In this document: positions 12,401-27,400 of the stretch, one piece after another | Layout: the number at the start of each line of letters is the position of its first letter | Numbering within the stretch: the stretch's first letter is position 1 | NCBI GenBank assembly: GCA_022818135.1 | Contig: JAFMSR010000002.1 | Location: 54,316,486 to 54,380,485 of the forward strand | Length of the DNA stretch: 64,000 nucleotides | Direction of reading: 5' to 3' | Source of the DNA: Saxidomus purpurata | Taxonomy: Eukaryota; Mollusca; Bivalvia; Venerida; Veneridae | Position numbers and translations under genes: made by a program | The notes under the pieces: generated by a model | Databases searched by the model: none | What the model saw: the letters and a program-made list of their open reading frames with translations, nothing else | What the model was told of the DNA's origin: nothing

Positions 12401-15400
12401 TTCACTGTTACAAAAATGTTATTTGTGTGAAACTTTCTTAGTTAAGAAGGGGCAATAATCCAGTCTAAATACAAGACAGGGATATGTAACTTTTAAAACT
12501 CTTCCTTCATTCTGTTGTACATTTGATAGTGAACAGATATTTCAAGTTACAAAGTGGAAGCTTTGATAGTTTGCATGTAAGTGACCTAATAGCAAAACTT
12601 AAACAAGAGCTGTCCCTCACAAGTGACGAATGCCCCCGAAAGAGGTGCCTCAGTCTGTGTCCTCTCCATGTGCTCAATAAATGTGCTACGTCATTTTAAA
12701 ATCCTTCGAAGCATGATCAAGTTATAGTCCGGACACAAATGTATGCATATATACAGGATTCTATTACCTATAAACTCTAAGTGTGACCTTGACTTTTGTG
12801 GTAGGGATGTTGGTCTTGCACGCGACACGTCGTCTTCATGTCCTTGACATTTGTGCCAAATTATTTTAAAACCCTTCAATGCATGACAAAGTTACAGTCC
12901 GGACACGAATGTGTGCATATATGCATATATAGAGGAATCCATTACCTTCAAACTCTAAGTATGACCTTGACCTTAGAGCTAGGGATGTGGGTCTTGCACG
13001 CGTCTTGATGTGCTAGACATTTGTGCCAAGTTATTTTAAAATCCTTCAATGCATGACAAAGTTACAGTCCGGACACGAATGTGTGCATATATGCTTATAT
13101 AGAGGAATCCATTACCTTCAAACTCTAAGTATGACCTTGACCTTTGAGCTAGGGACGTGGGTCTTGCACGCGACACGTCGTCTTGATGTGCTAGACATTT
13201 GTGCCAAGTTATTTTAAAATCCTTCAATGCATAACAGAGTTACAGTCCGGACACGAATGTGTACATATATGCATATATAGAGGAATCCATTACCTTCAAA
13301 CTCTAAGTATGACCTTGACCTTTGAGCTAGGGATGTGGGTCTTGCACGTGACACCTCGTCTTAATGTGCGAGACATTTGTGCCAAGTTATTTTAAAATCC
13401 TTCAATGCATGACAAAGTTACAGTCCGGACACGAATGTGTGCATATATAGAGGATTCCATAAACTTCATACTCAAAGTGTGACCTTGTCCTTTGAGGTAG
13501 GGATGTGGGTCTTGCACGCGACACGTCGTCTTGATGTGCTAGACATGTGTGCCAAGTTATTTTAAAATCCTTCAATGCATGACAGGGTTACGGTCCAGAC
13601 AAGAATTTGTAAGTGGGGACGCACAGACGGACAGACAGACAGACGGACAGACAGACGGTGCGATTTTAATATGCCGCCCTTCGGGGGCATAAAAATCAGA
13701 CTTGCTAAAAATGACAAAAAACAAAAATAGTCAAACTTGTGAACAACGGCCTGTCAAGGGAAACTATGAAAATGGCCATTGTTCACAAGTGACCTTGTTT
13801 GGAGGTGTGGGTGAAATTCAGTCAGGCAAATGGCAGGTGAACGCTAGTGACAGGTGGCCATCAGCACAAGTTTGACTGTACTCAAATATCCCCCTACCCC
13901 CAAAATGTAAGACTCAAAAACCCATTTGAAATCTTGAAGTACATTACACATTAATTGTTTGTGAAAATTTGAAATCAATCTAACAAACAAGAGCTATCCC
14001 TCACAAGTGACGAATGCCCCTGAAAGAGGTGTCTCACAGTCTTTATCCTCTCCATGTACTCAATAATTGTGGTATGTAATTTTAAAATCCATGCGACACA
14101 TCGGCTTGATGTGCTAGACATTTGTGCCAAGTTATTTTGAAATCCCTCAATGCATGACAAAGTTGCAGTCCGGACACAAATGTGTGCATATGTACAGCAT
14201 TCCATTACCTTCAAACTCTAAGTGTGACCTTGACCTTTGAGGTAGGGACGTGGGTCTTGCACGTGACACGTCGTCTTGATGTGCTAGACATTTGTGCCAA
14301 GTTTTTTTAAAATCATTCAATGCATGACAAAGTTACAGTCTGGACACAAATGTGCGCATATATACAGGATTCCATTACCTTCAAACTGCAAGTGTGACCT
14401 TGACCTTTGAAGTAGGGACGTGGGTCTTGCACGCAACATTGTCTTGATGTGCTAGACATTTGTGTCAAGTGATTTTAAAATCCTTCAATGCATGACAAAG
14501 TTACAGTCCGGACACGAATGTGTGCATATATAGTGGATTGCATAACCTTCAAACACCAAGTGTGGCCTTGACCTTTGAGGTAGGGACATGGGTCTTGGAT
14601 GAGACACCGCGTCTTGATGTGCTAGACACTTGTGACAAGTTATTTTAAAATCCTTCAATGCATGACAGAGTTACAGCCCGGACACGAATTTGTAAGTGGG
14701 GACGCACAGACGGACGGACGGTGAGATTTTAATATGCCATCCTTCAGGAGCATAAAAATGAAGAAGCTATGTCCAATTCTTGAAATCGCCACAAATCCAT
14801 TAAATTTTATGTTTTTAACCCCCATAAAAGGTCACACTCAGCATTTTAAGCATACAATGTGAGAAAGGTATTAGATGAACAAGTTTTCCAAGTTTCAAAG
14901 TGATAGCTTTGATAGTTTCCATGTAAGTGACAAAAACGTAAAACTTAACCAATGACAATGACGACAAAGCTAAAAATCAAGTGGCGACATTTAATAGCTT
15001 GTCATTACTTTAAAAAAGTCTCACAATCGTCAAGTCAGGTAAGCTTATTAAAACTGCAATCGTGTAAGTTAACAGCTCAATTTTTTTTCGTCTAGAGTAA
15101 AGAAAATACTCAAACACATAAAGTTGCATGAAATATTAAAAATAATTACAGTATACAGTCAAAACTGTGAACAACGGCCGGTAAAGGGACACCTTGAAAG
15201 TGGCCGTTGTTCACAGGTGGTCGATTTTTGTTCGGAGGTGTGGGCAGTTGACATCGTTTCATCATACTGAATATTGTTTATCAAGTTTCATCATCACTTG
15301 TCAGATAAACTGGCTATAAGCATTAACCGAACACGATAGATCCGAATTTCGCGCATATGGTTTAATTCTGCAAACGGTCCAACAAGACAAATCAAATACA

Positions 15401-18400
15401 GAATAATTTTGTATCAAATCACCAATGGCAGAACTTAGTTTATCTGCCTTAAAACGCTTTAAAAATCCAGAGACTGTATTACTGATCACTTTTTCAAAAC
15501 TGGAAACGATCATTTCATTAACGTGGATTTGGCCCCTTTGCCATTTTCTTATTTTATTGCCGATTCTGAATTACAATACAATGGCTAATTAACGAGTCGA
15601 AAGTGTGTGTTTTTCAGTTTAATTGTAATAAATCAAACAAATGCATTATTTAGTTGCATAAACAATTAAGACTGTGACTCCAAATTGGGAACATGTTCTG
15701 CACTAAATTAACAGACAAGCAATTAAAAGAGCTGATATTTGGCAATTACCGTACATTTTGAACGGATTAATTTCACATGTGTGCTTCAGATGTGAAGGTG
15801 ATAATTAAAAGTTAGCACCTCTTTTCATATTTAGACTGGCCGTTCTCCGCAGGTGACTGCTAGAAACCGGTGACCGTTAGCACAATTTTGACTGTAAACT
15901 TGGGTCTTAACATCAGTTTAAGCCGCATTTTAGCTTTGTTCAGACATTATGGTTTACTAAACCACTACTTCTGTGAAGAACCCTTTTCTCAAATAGTCAG
16001 GTCAGTAGCTGGTCTTGACCTCATGACTGTTCATCTGCAAAAGGTTTAGCGATTTCAAGTCAAGAGGTCTTCACCAGTTGACCCTTGTGACAGGTTGTAC
16101 ATATAGAAAGAAACACTTACTTCTGCAAGATGATCCTGTCCAGGCAGTCCCGCCTTTGCACTGGCAGATGTAGTCTGACGCCGTGGAATTGCAGACGGCC
16201 CGACCAAGGCACGGGTTACTGTCACAGGGGTTCGCTACTTTTTCACAAGTTGGTCCACTATAACCTAATTCAAGTGTAAAAGTTCAGTTAACTGATTTGA
16301 AAGTAGTTTTTCTCATTTTCCCATTGTAATCTTTGCATAAACAGCAACTTTTTAAAAACTTTATTTGCATTTTAAGATACAGGAAAACGTCCTTTAAGCA
16401 AATCAGGTGGACGTATGATTTTAGAGTGTTAAATTCAAACCCGACTGACTGGTATGTATAACATTAATCATCATTTCTCACTGGTTTACACTTGCCTCTG
16501 GGACCCCTGCAGATCATGATCTACCTTCACTTTGGTAGTCTGATCATGATCTAAAATGTTAACTATTCAGTCAAAGAAATTTTAGTGGGAACCCCTTTGA
16601 ACAATAAATGGTATAGCCCAAATTGATAGACGGGCAAGTCTATTATAAATCTAGAGTGGTACAAGAGGCAAAAACTTGTTTCTGTGATAAGCAAGGATCA
16701 ATAATTCAAGCAATGATCAATTACTCAAGCAAGGATCAATAACTCTCAAGCAATGATCAATAACTCAAGCAATGATCAATAACTCAAGCAATTATCAATA
16801 ACTCAAGCAAGGATCAATAACTCAAGCAAGGATCAATAATTCAAGCCAACAAACCTGGTTCACATTCACAATCGTACCCAACTGGGCCTAGAGGTATACA
16901 CTTGCCACCATGTTTACAGGGGTTCCTTGCACACCAATCCACCACACATTCACAAGACTTTCCAACAAAATCTGAAATGAACTTCCTTATATTATTTACT
17001 TCCTTATATTATTTACCTGTAAAAAACATACGTGTTTTGTAGATTTCGACAGAGAGTTGATCCCTGACACTTTGTTTGTAATAAACACGAGGACCATGAT
17101 GGTGCTCTATCGCTCACCTGAGAACCATTGCTCTTCACGCAAAAGTCACAAAAAGAAGATTTTAAAAGTTTGACTCTGTATAAAAACAAGGGACTCCCAG
17201 GGCATGATCAATTTTGATTCCAGGGCATTGATAGAGATCCCCTAGACAATGCTACACACTAAATATATAAGCTCTAAGAAGATATTTAAAGTTTTTGTGA
17301 TATAAGTCTAATTGAAAACCAGTGGCCTCCTGGGTATGATCAATTTCGACCCAAGGGGCATGATTTGAACAAACTTGGTAAAAGATCACAACACAATGCT
17401 ATATATCAAATGTCTAAGCCCTAGGCTTTGCAGTGTTGGACAAAAAGATTTTATAAGCTTAAGTTCTCCTATACAAGTCTATGTAAAAAAGTGGCTCCCT
17501 GGCAGTGTCAATTTTGACCCCAAGGGCACGATTTGACACAAGATATAACAAATATCTAAGCTCTAACTCTGGTCGTTTTGAAGTAGGTTTAACAAGTTTA
17601 ACCTCTCCTCAAAAATAAGGTCAAAAGGTCAGAAAATTATTTCACAAAAGTGGCCCAAAAGGGCCAGTGTCACTCTACTAGACTAACGAAACTGTTCTGA
17701 GTAAATTTTTTTGAAAATCTTTTGTAATGTTATAAAGAAAAATTTAACAGAGGTCACTGTGACCTTGAGCACTGACCCCAAAAGAATAGGGATTATCTAC
17801 TGGCAAGTTTGATGACAGTTGGCTTGCAGAATGTTATCAAGGAAAAGCTATTTTATTTTGACCCTAAAAACAGTAAAGATCGTCTACTTGTTTGTTTGTT
17901 AGATGTGATAACAGTCCACCATCCTATATATAGTGTTTTGACCTGTAAAGATGATCTACAGTTTCCATGCAACCTTATATGCAAGTATCATGAAAATTGT
18001 GACCTGTAGAGTGTTATCAATTAAGGAGTAAATGTTGCCATAAGATTTTTAGCTCTAGCGGCAGCCTTGTACAACAGAGTTGAATGAATTAAGCAATTTT
18101 GGTAGAGGATCACCAAAGGAACATTTGTGTGAAATTATTTTTAAATTCAGACCAGCCATTCAGAAAAAGAGATTCTTTTTTATTTTTTTTTTTATTTTAA
18201 GCTCTCGCAGTCATCTTGTGCAACAGAATGGAACTGTTAGAGTCATTATGGAAAAGGTCATTAGAGGAACATTAGTGTGAAATAATTTAAAGATAGAAAC
18301 AGTTATTTTAAGAGACATCGTTTTTTTTACATTTTTCTTTTTTAAACCCTGGCGGCCATGTTGTGCAATAGAGCGAAAGAGTCTGAGCAATTGCAAAATA

Positions 18401-21400
18401 AAGGTCACATGAGGAATGTTTGTGTCAAATAATTCCAAAACTGGAACAGCAGTTCAAAAGGACATGTCATTTATTACCTGGTTGCCATATTGTGCACACA
18501 GCGCAACAGTTTGAGCAATTTAATTAAAGGGTCACTGGGCAACTATTGTGTGAAAACATTTATAAACACTGTTAAAGTGACCCCCTCTTACTGCCAGGAT
18601 GCTACTGTCCAAGTTTGATGACATTCCATGAAGTGGATTATGAGAAGTTATTTGAAGCAAGTGTGGACAGACAACAGACATCCATCTACATGCTCAGTTG
18701 AGCTAAAAAGGTTACATAAGTAGCCATATACAAGTCAGTAATATAGATCTACCTGTTGGACAGTTCCTACTAAAGTGTATAGCATCTTCAACATCTGACA
18801 GTTTTTCTTCGGATACATTGTAAAATACACAAAGCTTGATGCTATTTGTGACCATTCGGAATGTGACACCAGCACATATTGGGTTGTTCAAACAATCTTC
18901 CTTGCAGCTTTCAGCTGTGAGATCTGGACCATTCTTTACTGGTATGGAGAACTTTGCAAGGTTTACACCACTTTTTCCAAGAAGGCCATCTTCCATGAAG
19001 CATCTGTCAACGTCATATACTGAAAGTGAAGTTTTTGAAATATAACATGACATTGTCACTACTCGATTTAATGACCTATAGATCTCAAGGACTGGTTATT
19101 GTTACTCTTACTGTGTGACTTTGCAATGCACATTATACTCAAATTTGTGACTAACCGGACTCAACAATTTTCCCACACCAATGAATTGAAAATATCTCTT
19201 ATCCGACTTAAAATTTACATTATATGATGACCTCTGAATTGTATTTTTTTAAAATCATATTTTACAGCATCAGTAGGTATAAACACATGTGAAATGTTGG
19301 AAGGGAAAGTTTTATGCCAATTTATGGATCATCCTGTTACACTGGAAGAATCTTCACACACGATGTCATATTAAAATGTGGTCATTTCGAGTGGTCACTT
19401 AGAAGAGATCACACTGAAATTACAGTAAATGCAGTAAAACTTTGTTCACTTGAGCATCACTACCTTGAGGACCTGTGACAACTCAAGATCTCTCATTGGT
19501 GCCAGCCATATATCCTAAACGATGACCAGCCAATCTATATTTTTGACAAGTTGCATGAAAAACATCAATTGTTGTCATTCTTTAATCAATTTCAATCAGT
19601 TGTACCTTTAGTGAATCAACTGTACAAACTATTATTCATATATTTTAATTGTTTCCAACTAAAGTCACTTATTATTTGAATTCAATAAGATGAAAATAAA
19701 AATAATCAGTCTATGAGTTTCATGTTTTGTGTGAAGAAATTAAGTTAATAGCTCAATATATTTGTAAACAATTTGAAGTAGAAATCTTATTTATTTGAAT
19801 TTTTCAATGAATGGACAAAATCATTACGACAGATAATGATAGTAAACTGTCAGAAATTCAGAATACTCTAGAACTTTGATAACTCATTCCACTCAGACAC
19901 TATTGTTTGAAGATTTTTAATGTTTTTCCTATTTGTTGCCATAGTAACCAGAGTTCTGCATGGAAAAGAATTCTTTGAACAGTTTTGGTAGAACTTCATG
20001 CAAGGAACATACCTGCCAAGGTTATCAACATTATATGAAAATAAGATGTATTTTTATTTACATGTAAATCCTTGTATGTCTGATAATTATGTAACCTTCA
20101 TGAAATAAGAATTTATATTATTATTATTATTATTATTATTATTATCATTATTATATCCGAGAAGATGTCATTTGAAGGAAATGGTAAACTTTGTTTACAG
20201 GGCTATAAATCGCACATGATACTCCTGAGTGCCATAAAAGACAAACATGTGATCCCTTCTGTTTTACTAAAACTAAGACAAGCTTAAGGAAAGAAAATAC
20301 ATCTGTCATACTAACCTACTGGACAGGAACATTCAGCTGTCCCCCCTCTGTTGAGACATGTTCCGTTATTGACACAAATGTCAATATCAGCAAGGGCATC
20401 ACACAGAAGTGTGGCGTTTTCACAGTTTTTCCCAGTAGCTCCACCTTCACACCTGAAGAAGTACATGTAAATGTGTATAGAAGGTACCAAAATACTCAAC
20501 CATAGTCTGACCATAAAATTCTATTATACTAAGTTTTTATAGTAACAAACATCAAGTAAAATCAAACTGTCTGACTTTGACTCGATTACGTTTAAGAACA
20601 ACTAACTTTGATTTACTTATATCCCTTGACTTATACAATTCTAATTCAGAGTTAAACCGAGCTTTTTCAGTACCACAAGGCAAGCGACTTCAAACTGACT
20701 GAATTTAAACTGAATTTGTTTTTCTGATATCCCTTAAATAAAACAACTCTACAATAGAATGATTTCAATCTCATTTCTGACCTTTGTTCTTAAGGTGTGA
20801 ACTTGACCGTAAATTTGGAAACAAAGGGTGAAATTTAACCTAAAATATAAAGGAAAAAGGGGAATGATTTGGAAAAAATTTTTGTAAAAAGGGGGGGTGG
20901 GAAAAAAAAAAAATTAATTTTTTATGACCTTGAAAGTTATAGACCTAAGGTTTGAAATTGACCTAAACGTTATGGTCCTAAGGTTTGAACTTGACCATAA
21001 AGTTATGGTCCTAAGGTTTGAATTTGACCATAAAGTTATGGACCTAAAGTTTGAATTTGACCTTAAAGTTATGGTCCTAAGGTTTGAATTTGACCAAAAA
21101 GTTATGGACCTAAGGTTTGAATTTGACCTTAAAGTTATGGTCCTAAGGTTTGAATTTGACCAAAAAGTTATGGACCTAAGGTTTGAATTTGACCTTAAAG
21201 TTATGGTCCTAAGGTTTGAATTTGACCAAAAAGTTATGGACCTAAGGTTTGAATTTGACCTTAAGAGTTATGAATCTGAGTCTTGCATGTATGATTTTTA
21301 TTATTTTTATGTAGTTTTTTTGAAAATCCATGATACGGTTTTACATACTGGTAGGTATACATATAATATGTACATGTTGTGTGTATATGGTCCAAGATAT

Positions 21401-24400
21401 ACATTTTGTTAATATTTAAACTATTTCACACTGTAACTTTGACCTTATACAAAGATACTGTTTCATTGATTCTTTGATGATTTTAAGAATTGTGTGCAGT
21501 TATTATAGAAATTTGTAGAAATGGCTGCAGACGCAAGGACAGGTGGGCAACATAAATACTTCTCTGTTATTCATATTACTGTGATTGTTTTCATGTTACT
21601 ATGTAACTACATAACTAAGAAAAGTAGTGCTTAATATTATTTATTACAGTAAACTCTCGATATAATGAAGCCCTCGGAACCACTTTAATTTATAGTTTTC
21701 AATATCCAAATAGCATTTTTGTATTAGACAAGAGGGCCAAGTTGGCCCTATATCGCTCATCTGAGACTTACATATGACCATTTGTGACCAAACTTCAACC
21801 CTAAACTATACATCATAAACACAAACATTCTGTTTGACAGTGACAAGACAAACGTTCTGAGCAATTTACATGATTTGCTATAAAATGTGACTTCTAAAGT
21901 ACCAACAGGATTTTCCTTGAAATTGATGTGGTGACGTAGTTTTTTTAATCCCAGGTGATCCACACAAACATTCTGACAAGTTTTTATGATGACTAGGTTG
22001 CAAATGTCACCTGTATTGCATACACAAGGTTGTAACCAAGACCTCACCAAGGCAGTCATTTTGACCAAGTTTCATGAAGATCCAATGAAAATGCAACATA
22101 TACTGCATACATAAGGTTTTTTTATCTGAACCCAAGACCTAGTTTTAACCCGAGGATCCATATTCAAATTTTTTCCAAATCCTATCAAGATGATCATTCT
22201 GGCTAAGTTTCATGAAGATTCAATAAAAATGCAACATTTATTTCAATTGCATACACAAGGTTTTTCTACTATTTGACCCTGAGATCTAGTTTTTGACCCC
22301 AGATGACCTATATTCAAACTTGACCTAGATTGCATCAAGGCAATTTACTGACCAAATTCAATGAAGATACAATAAAAACTGCAACCTGTATTCATACACA
22401 AGGATTTTTTATGATTTGACCCTGTGGCCTAGTTTTTCCTCCTAGATAACCCATATGTTAACCCCAGAAGAATTTCCTGTATGAGTCGTTATAAAAGGAG
22501 TTTATTGTATAAGAATACTACCTGCAAAATGAAGTTTCATCCAAGCTAAAGCACTCGCCATCATTACCACAGTTTCTATCTTGACAAAAGTTTTTCCTTC
22601 GTTCACACATTGTTCCCTCCCAGCCTTCAGCACATTTACATTCGAAACCATTTACTTCCTCCATGCATTCTCCTCCATGTTGGCATGGGTGACTGGCACA
22701 TTCATTAATTTCTATCTGTAATTATAAACAAGAGGGCCATGATGGCATATATTTGCTTACCTGAGAATAATCGACTTTCTGATATAGTAGAGAAAGTTAT
22801 ATGATATATGCATGATAACTTGGAACTTTTAAAGGTCAGCAGTAAACATCCATTGTAAAATGAAGCATACTAAGTATGATCCATTAGTTTCACATGAAAA
22901 TGGAAGTAAGACATATCAAAATCACTAATAAATTCTATTACAATAATTTCATACTGATGCTTCCCACCAAGTTTGATATAAATCCAACAAGAGGTTTTGG
23001 AGATGAAGTGGCGACAATATCTTCTCATATTTCAAGTCCCTGTAACCTTAACATTTGATTATATGGCCCAACATCGTAATATGCTCAACCTCATACTGAT
23101 GCTTCCAAAGAAGTTTGATGAAAATCCAACAAGGGGTTTGCGAGATGAAGAATGGACAAGATTTGCAATTTTCAGGTCCCAGCGTAACTCTTCAACAGTT
23201 ATGACTCTAAAATTACAAAATGCTTGATCTCATACTAATGATTCCCACTTAAAAGCGGAGAAAATGAGCTCTACTGTCAGCAATTTTAAGTGAGTCTTAC
23301 TATGTCTCTGCTGGCAGCAAGGGAGTCTATCTCTACTCCTGCTGGCAGTAAATGAGTCTTACTCTATTCTTGATTTCAGCAATTGAGTCTTACTCTATTC
23401 CTGCTGGCCACAAGATAGTCTTACTCAGTCCCTGCTATCAGCAATTTTAAGTGAGTTTTACTCTGTCCCTACTGGCAGCAAGTGAGTCTTACTCTGTTAC
23501 TGCTGGCAGCAACTGAGTCTACCTTTACAAGTGTAGATCAGTTGCAGCCTCATAAAGATCATACACTTGTCAGTCATTTAATTTTCAGTGAGTACTTCGT
23601 CTGAACAAAAACACACCACCTCTGTCCAAATACATAGCTGGACAAGTCATTTTAGAAATTCACGAAGTCAGAACTAGGCTTGCATGTATTGTTTTCTTCT
23701 CAAATGTGGTTTACTTGGTTTAACAAACATGTAAAGCATATCTGATTTAAATTTGTTCTTGGATGTACAACTTACATCACAATCTTCGCCTGTATATCCA
23801 GGGTTACACTCACACTTGTACCCATTAACCTCATCTACACAATTTGCATATGTCGTGTTGCAACAACCAGGGCAATCATCCGTGTTCACATCACAGCTGT
23901 CACCTGTAGCAATAAAAGACAACTGAAACAATAGGTCCAAAGGCCCTTTGTCAGACATTTAAATGAATCACTTCCCCTTGGTTAACACATTTTTTCCTGG
24001 ATCTCTGACAGTTGTAAAGTACATCACTATAATACTAAATGATATATAGTGCATTCATGAATTGTGAATAGTGACTCGTGCAGAATTAAAAACTAGCTGT
24101 TACTCTGACACTGTTATCCTACCCCTCGCAGCTTTAACCAGCTTGGACACAGAAAATGAGTAAGAGCACTGCATATGGGTACTGAACACTGATGGTTGCG
24201 GTTTTAATGTTCTTTTTGGAGAATATGTCAGAAATTTGAAGAAATTTCATCCTGAGAATTATCCCAGCACAACATGCCAGTGATATGCTCAGCTAAGCTT
24301 GGAATTTATCACTCATGAGAAATGCTTCCACCCCCAAAAATTCCAACCCCATCTCAATGTAAACTATATGGTTGTATAGATAAATTTAAAGGGCAGTAAT

Positions 24401-27400
24401 TCGATGAAATGTACACGATCTACACCATTACCCAGTTCATAGCAATGCAAGCAGCCATCTCTTTTGAGAACCTCCTTCGTGCAATAGAACATCTTTTCTT
24501 TCAAAGGGTGGTACAGTCTGACTTTACACTCTTTGTTAACTGCTCATATAGGGGACATAGCTGAAGTAAATGCTCTGCTGGGTAGTCTAAAAGCCCAATA
24601 AATAACAACTAAACCATTGTCAGTAGTATAACAAACCTTCGTATCCTGCGGCACAATTACATGTATATGTCTGATGCCCGTCGACACATTCGGCACCATT
24701 CTTACATGTGTTTCCAACACAGTTGTCAATGCTGTGCTGACAGCGGGAACCAGTAAAACCAGGGTCACAGCTGCAAGAACTGTCAAGGCCATTGTTGATA
24801 TTCTGACATGTGCCATTATTACAGTCTACATCATCACACGGCTGCTTCATTCTTTCACACGTATATGCCTCCGCTGCAAATCATTCAAAGTACATGTATC
24901 GTAAAACCAGAGTTAAGACTGTATCATGACCAAATCTTTGAAATAAAAACCAGCATCGAGACATCAGGGCACTCATCATTCCTCAAAGGTAAAAATATAT
25001 ACATAAATCCTATCAGCTGAAAAAAAATTGCTAGTAACCTGGAACAGGTGTTTTCAAATTTTCAGTGGTTTGAATGCATATGTTTCTAAAGTTTGACATT
25101 GTCACCATTTTAATATGTGAAGAAAATACTGTCACAGAATATTTAAAAATACTTTTAGATGTTTTTGAAACTTGGATCATGGTACACACTGCCAATACAG
25201 TTATCTATTTTGTGATTTTGACATTTGAAATACATGCATAAACAACATATCAATAATAATGATCTTCTTTGCTTTCTGTGTTGAAGTTAATTTAAGACTT
25301 GAAAACAAGCGCACAAAATGGTGCAGAAAAGCCAGTAATATATTTGCCATTGAATTTAACAGATGAAAATAGTCAGTATTTATTATAAAGATACTAGATA
25401 CTAGATACACAAACACTGGTAAGGAAATTCGGACTTTTAACATCTTTTAGACAGCCATTCAAGAAATTTTTCTATGACTCAAGATATGTTCATTCATGAT
25501 AATTTTGCTGTGTCATCAATTTCTAGACCATTCGATTTATTAGCCCTAACTGGATAAAAGAATCAAAACAGTGCTCACCTGGTTTATCATCACAGTCTTT
25601 ATGAATAGCAACAGACTTCTCATCTTCTTTTGCTGCGTAACTGCCGTTGTACAGTATACAAAGAGATGTCTCTTCTAGGAAATTAGCAACCATACAGTCA
25701 GCGTTTTCTTGGCACTGTGTTTCACAGTCCTCAAGTGATGAACCAGTTAAGGGACTTCCAACAAAATTAGTATTTGGAAGCGTTGCAAACTCATTTTGCT
25801 CGATAGTCATCGCACATCTGTATCGAGGTTCAAACAAATCCATGTCGCATACACAAGCACCTTCCATTCTGTTCAAACTGCTGTAACATATATTGCCAAT
25901 ACCGCAGTTCTGGCTGTTGCAGAAATTTGGTGTGTTCTGGCAGTTTCCTCCTGAGAAGCCGGACTTGCAATCACATCTGTAGTCATTTACTAAGTCAACA
26001 CATTTACCATCATAGGGACATGCCTGTGGGTGTACAGTACATTCATCTGAAATTATGATCAAAACAGGATTATCATTTAAAGACTAAAATATGTTTATTC
26101 CCTTGCATGGCTGCACAATTCCTCGCTCTGCTGCATGATTCCTCGCTCAGCTGCACAATTCCTCACTCTGCTGCATGATTCCTCGCTCTGCTGCACCATT
26201 CCTTGCTCTGCTGCACAAATTCTCACACTGCTGTATGATTCCTCGCTCTGCTGCACCATTCCTAGCTCTGCTGCATGATTCCTCGCTCTGCTGCACGATT
26301 CCTCGCTCTGCTGCACAATTCCTCACTCTGCTGCATGATTCCTCTGCACTGTAGACTATGATCATGATACACATGTTTTTAGCCAATTGCAAATTGTTTC
26401 ACTTTTTCTTTTCTTTCACTAAAAGTACTTTCAAATTTAAGAAATTCTATTGTAACTTTGAAAACAAATCATTGTGAACAGTTCCAATAATGACAGAACA
26501 AAAATTTACACAGAATTGAGGCTGTCAACAATCAATGTATATCACATCCAGTAGATACTATATGTCTTTGTTTCAATGTCAAAACATAAAGTAAAGAATT
26601 AACGGAGTTTTTCCCACTTTTGTTTATTGTTTTTTACTTGCAGGCAATTTTTACACTGTATCGGCAAAACGCACTGGTTCCAATTTAACGATACTTCTCC
26701 AAGTAAAGTAACGACAAGGCTATGACAAAAAATGGCTGATTTAGTTATTAAAACGTAAGTCAGTATAACAGATTCGTGTATTTTACATGGTTAATCGTAA
26801 CTTCAACTTCTGAAGAAACGTGTACTCTTACAGAATTCTCACTTTTTTCCTGCATGACCGTAGCTAGTTGGCTGTTTCAGATATCAATGCGTGTGAAAGT
26901 TATGGAAGTTGAATGCAAAGGATTCAATGGTAAAAAGTGCAAAACAAACCTAAAAGGTATGGATTTTGCTCAAAATTATCAAAGTTCGTAAGTGTTTAGC
27001 ATAAAAGATATGCATTGGCATGCAACTTTGGGTCAAATGTGGTGAGAACTTACTACAATTAACCGATCTGCTATTTTCAAAGGCAAAACTTACCTATTCA
27101 AAAATGCAAAGATTCTGGCTCCAATTGACAATACAACGAAAATGTTCCAATTCGTGTTTCACAGATCATTTTCACAGACGTTTTTGGAACAATTACAAAT
27201 ATAAAAGTATCTCGTATCGGACAAATTTATGTGTTTTCTTAGTGAAAATTTGGAAATTCAACACAGAACTTTCAAATATTCAAAATACTTCCTAAAATGG
27301 CAGGATTCATGGACACAGTGTTTAAGATTTTATTTGACCTAGCATTTGACCGATATCAATTATCACATGCAGCTTAGACTAAAATAGAAAAGGTCATCTA

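Noticed and set aside
26095..26392. Minus-strand frames with a repeated CSRARN/AAERG pattern
   Set aside because: Translation of the 20-bp array; the repeat period alone explains it.
26776..27295. Plus-strand frames in the foldback element
   Set aside because: Lies across an inverted arm, low complexity, no homology that I can see.
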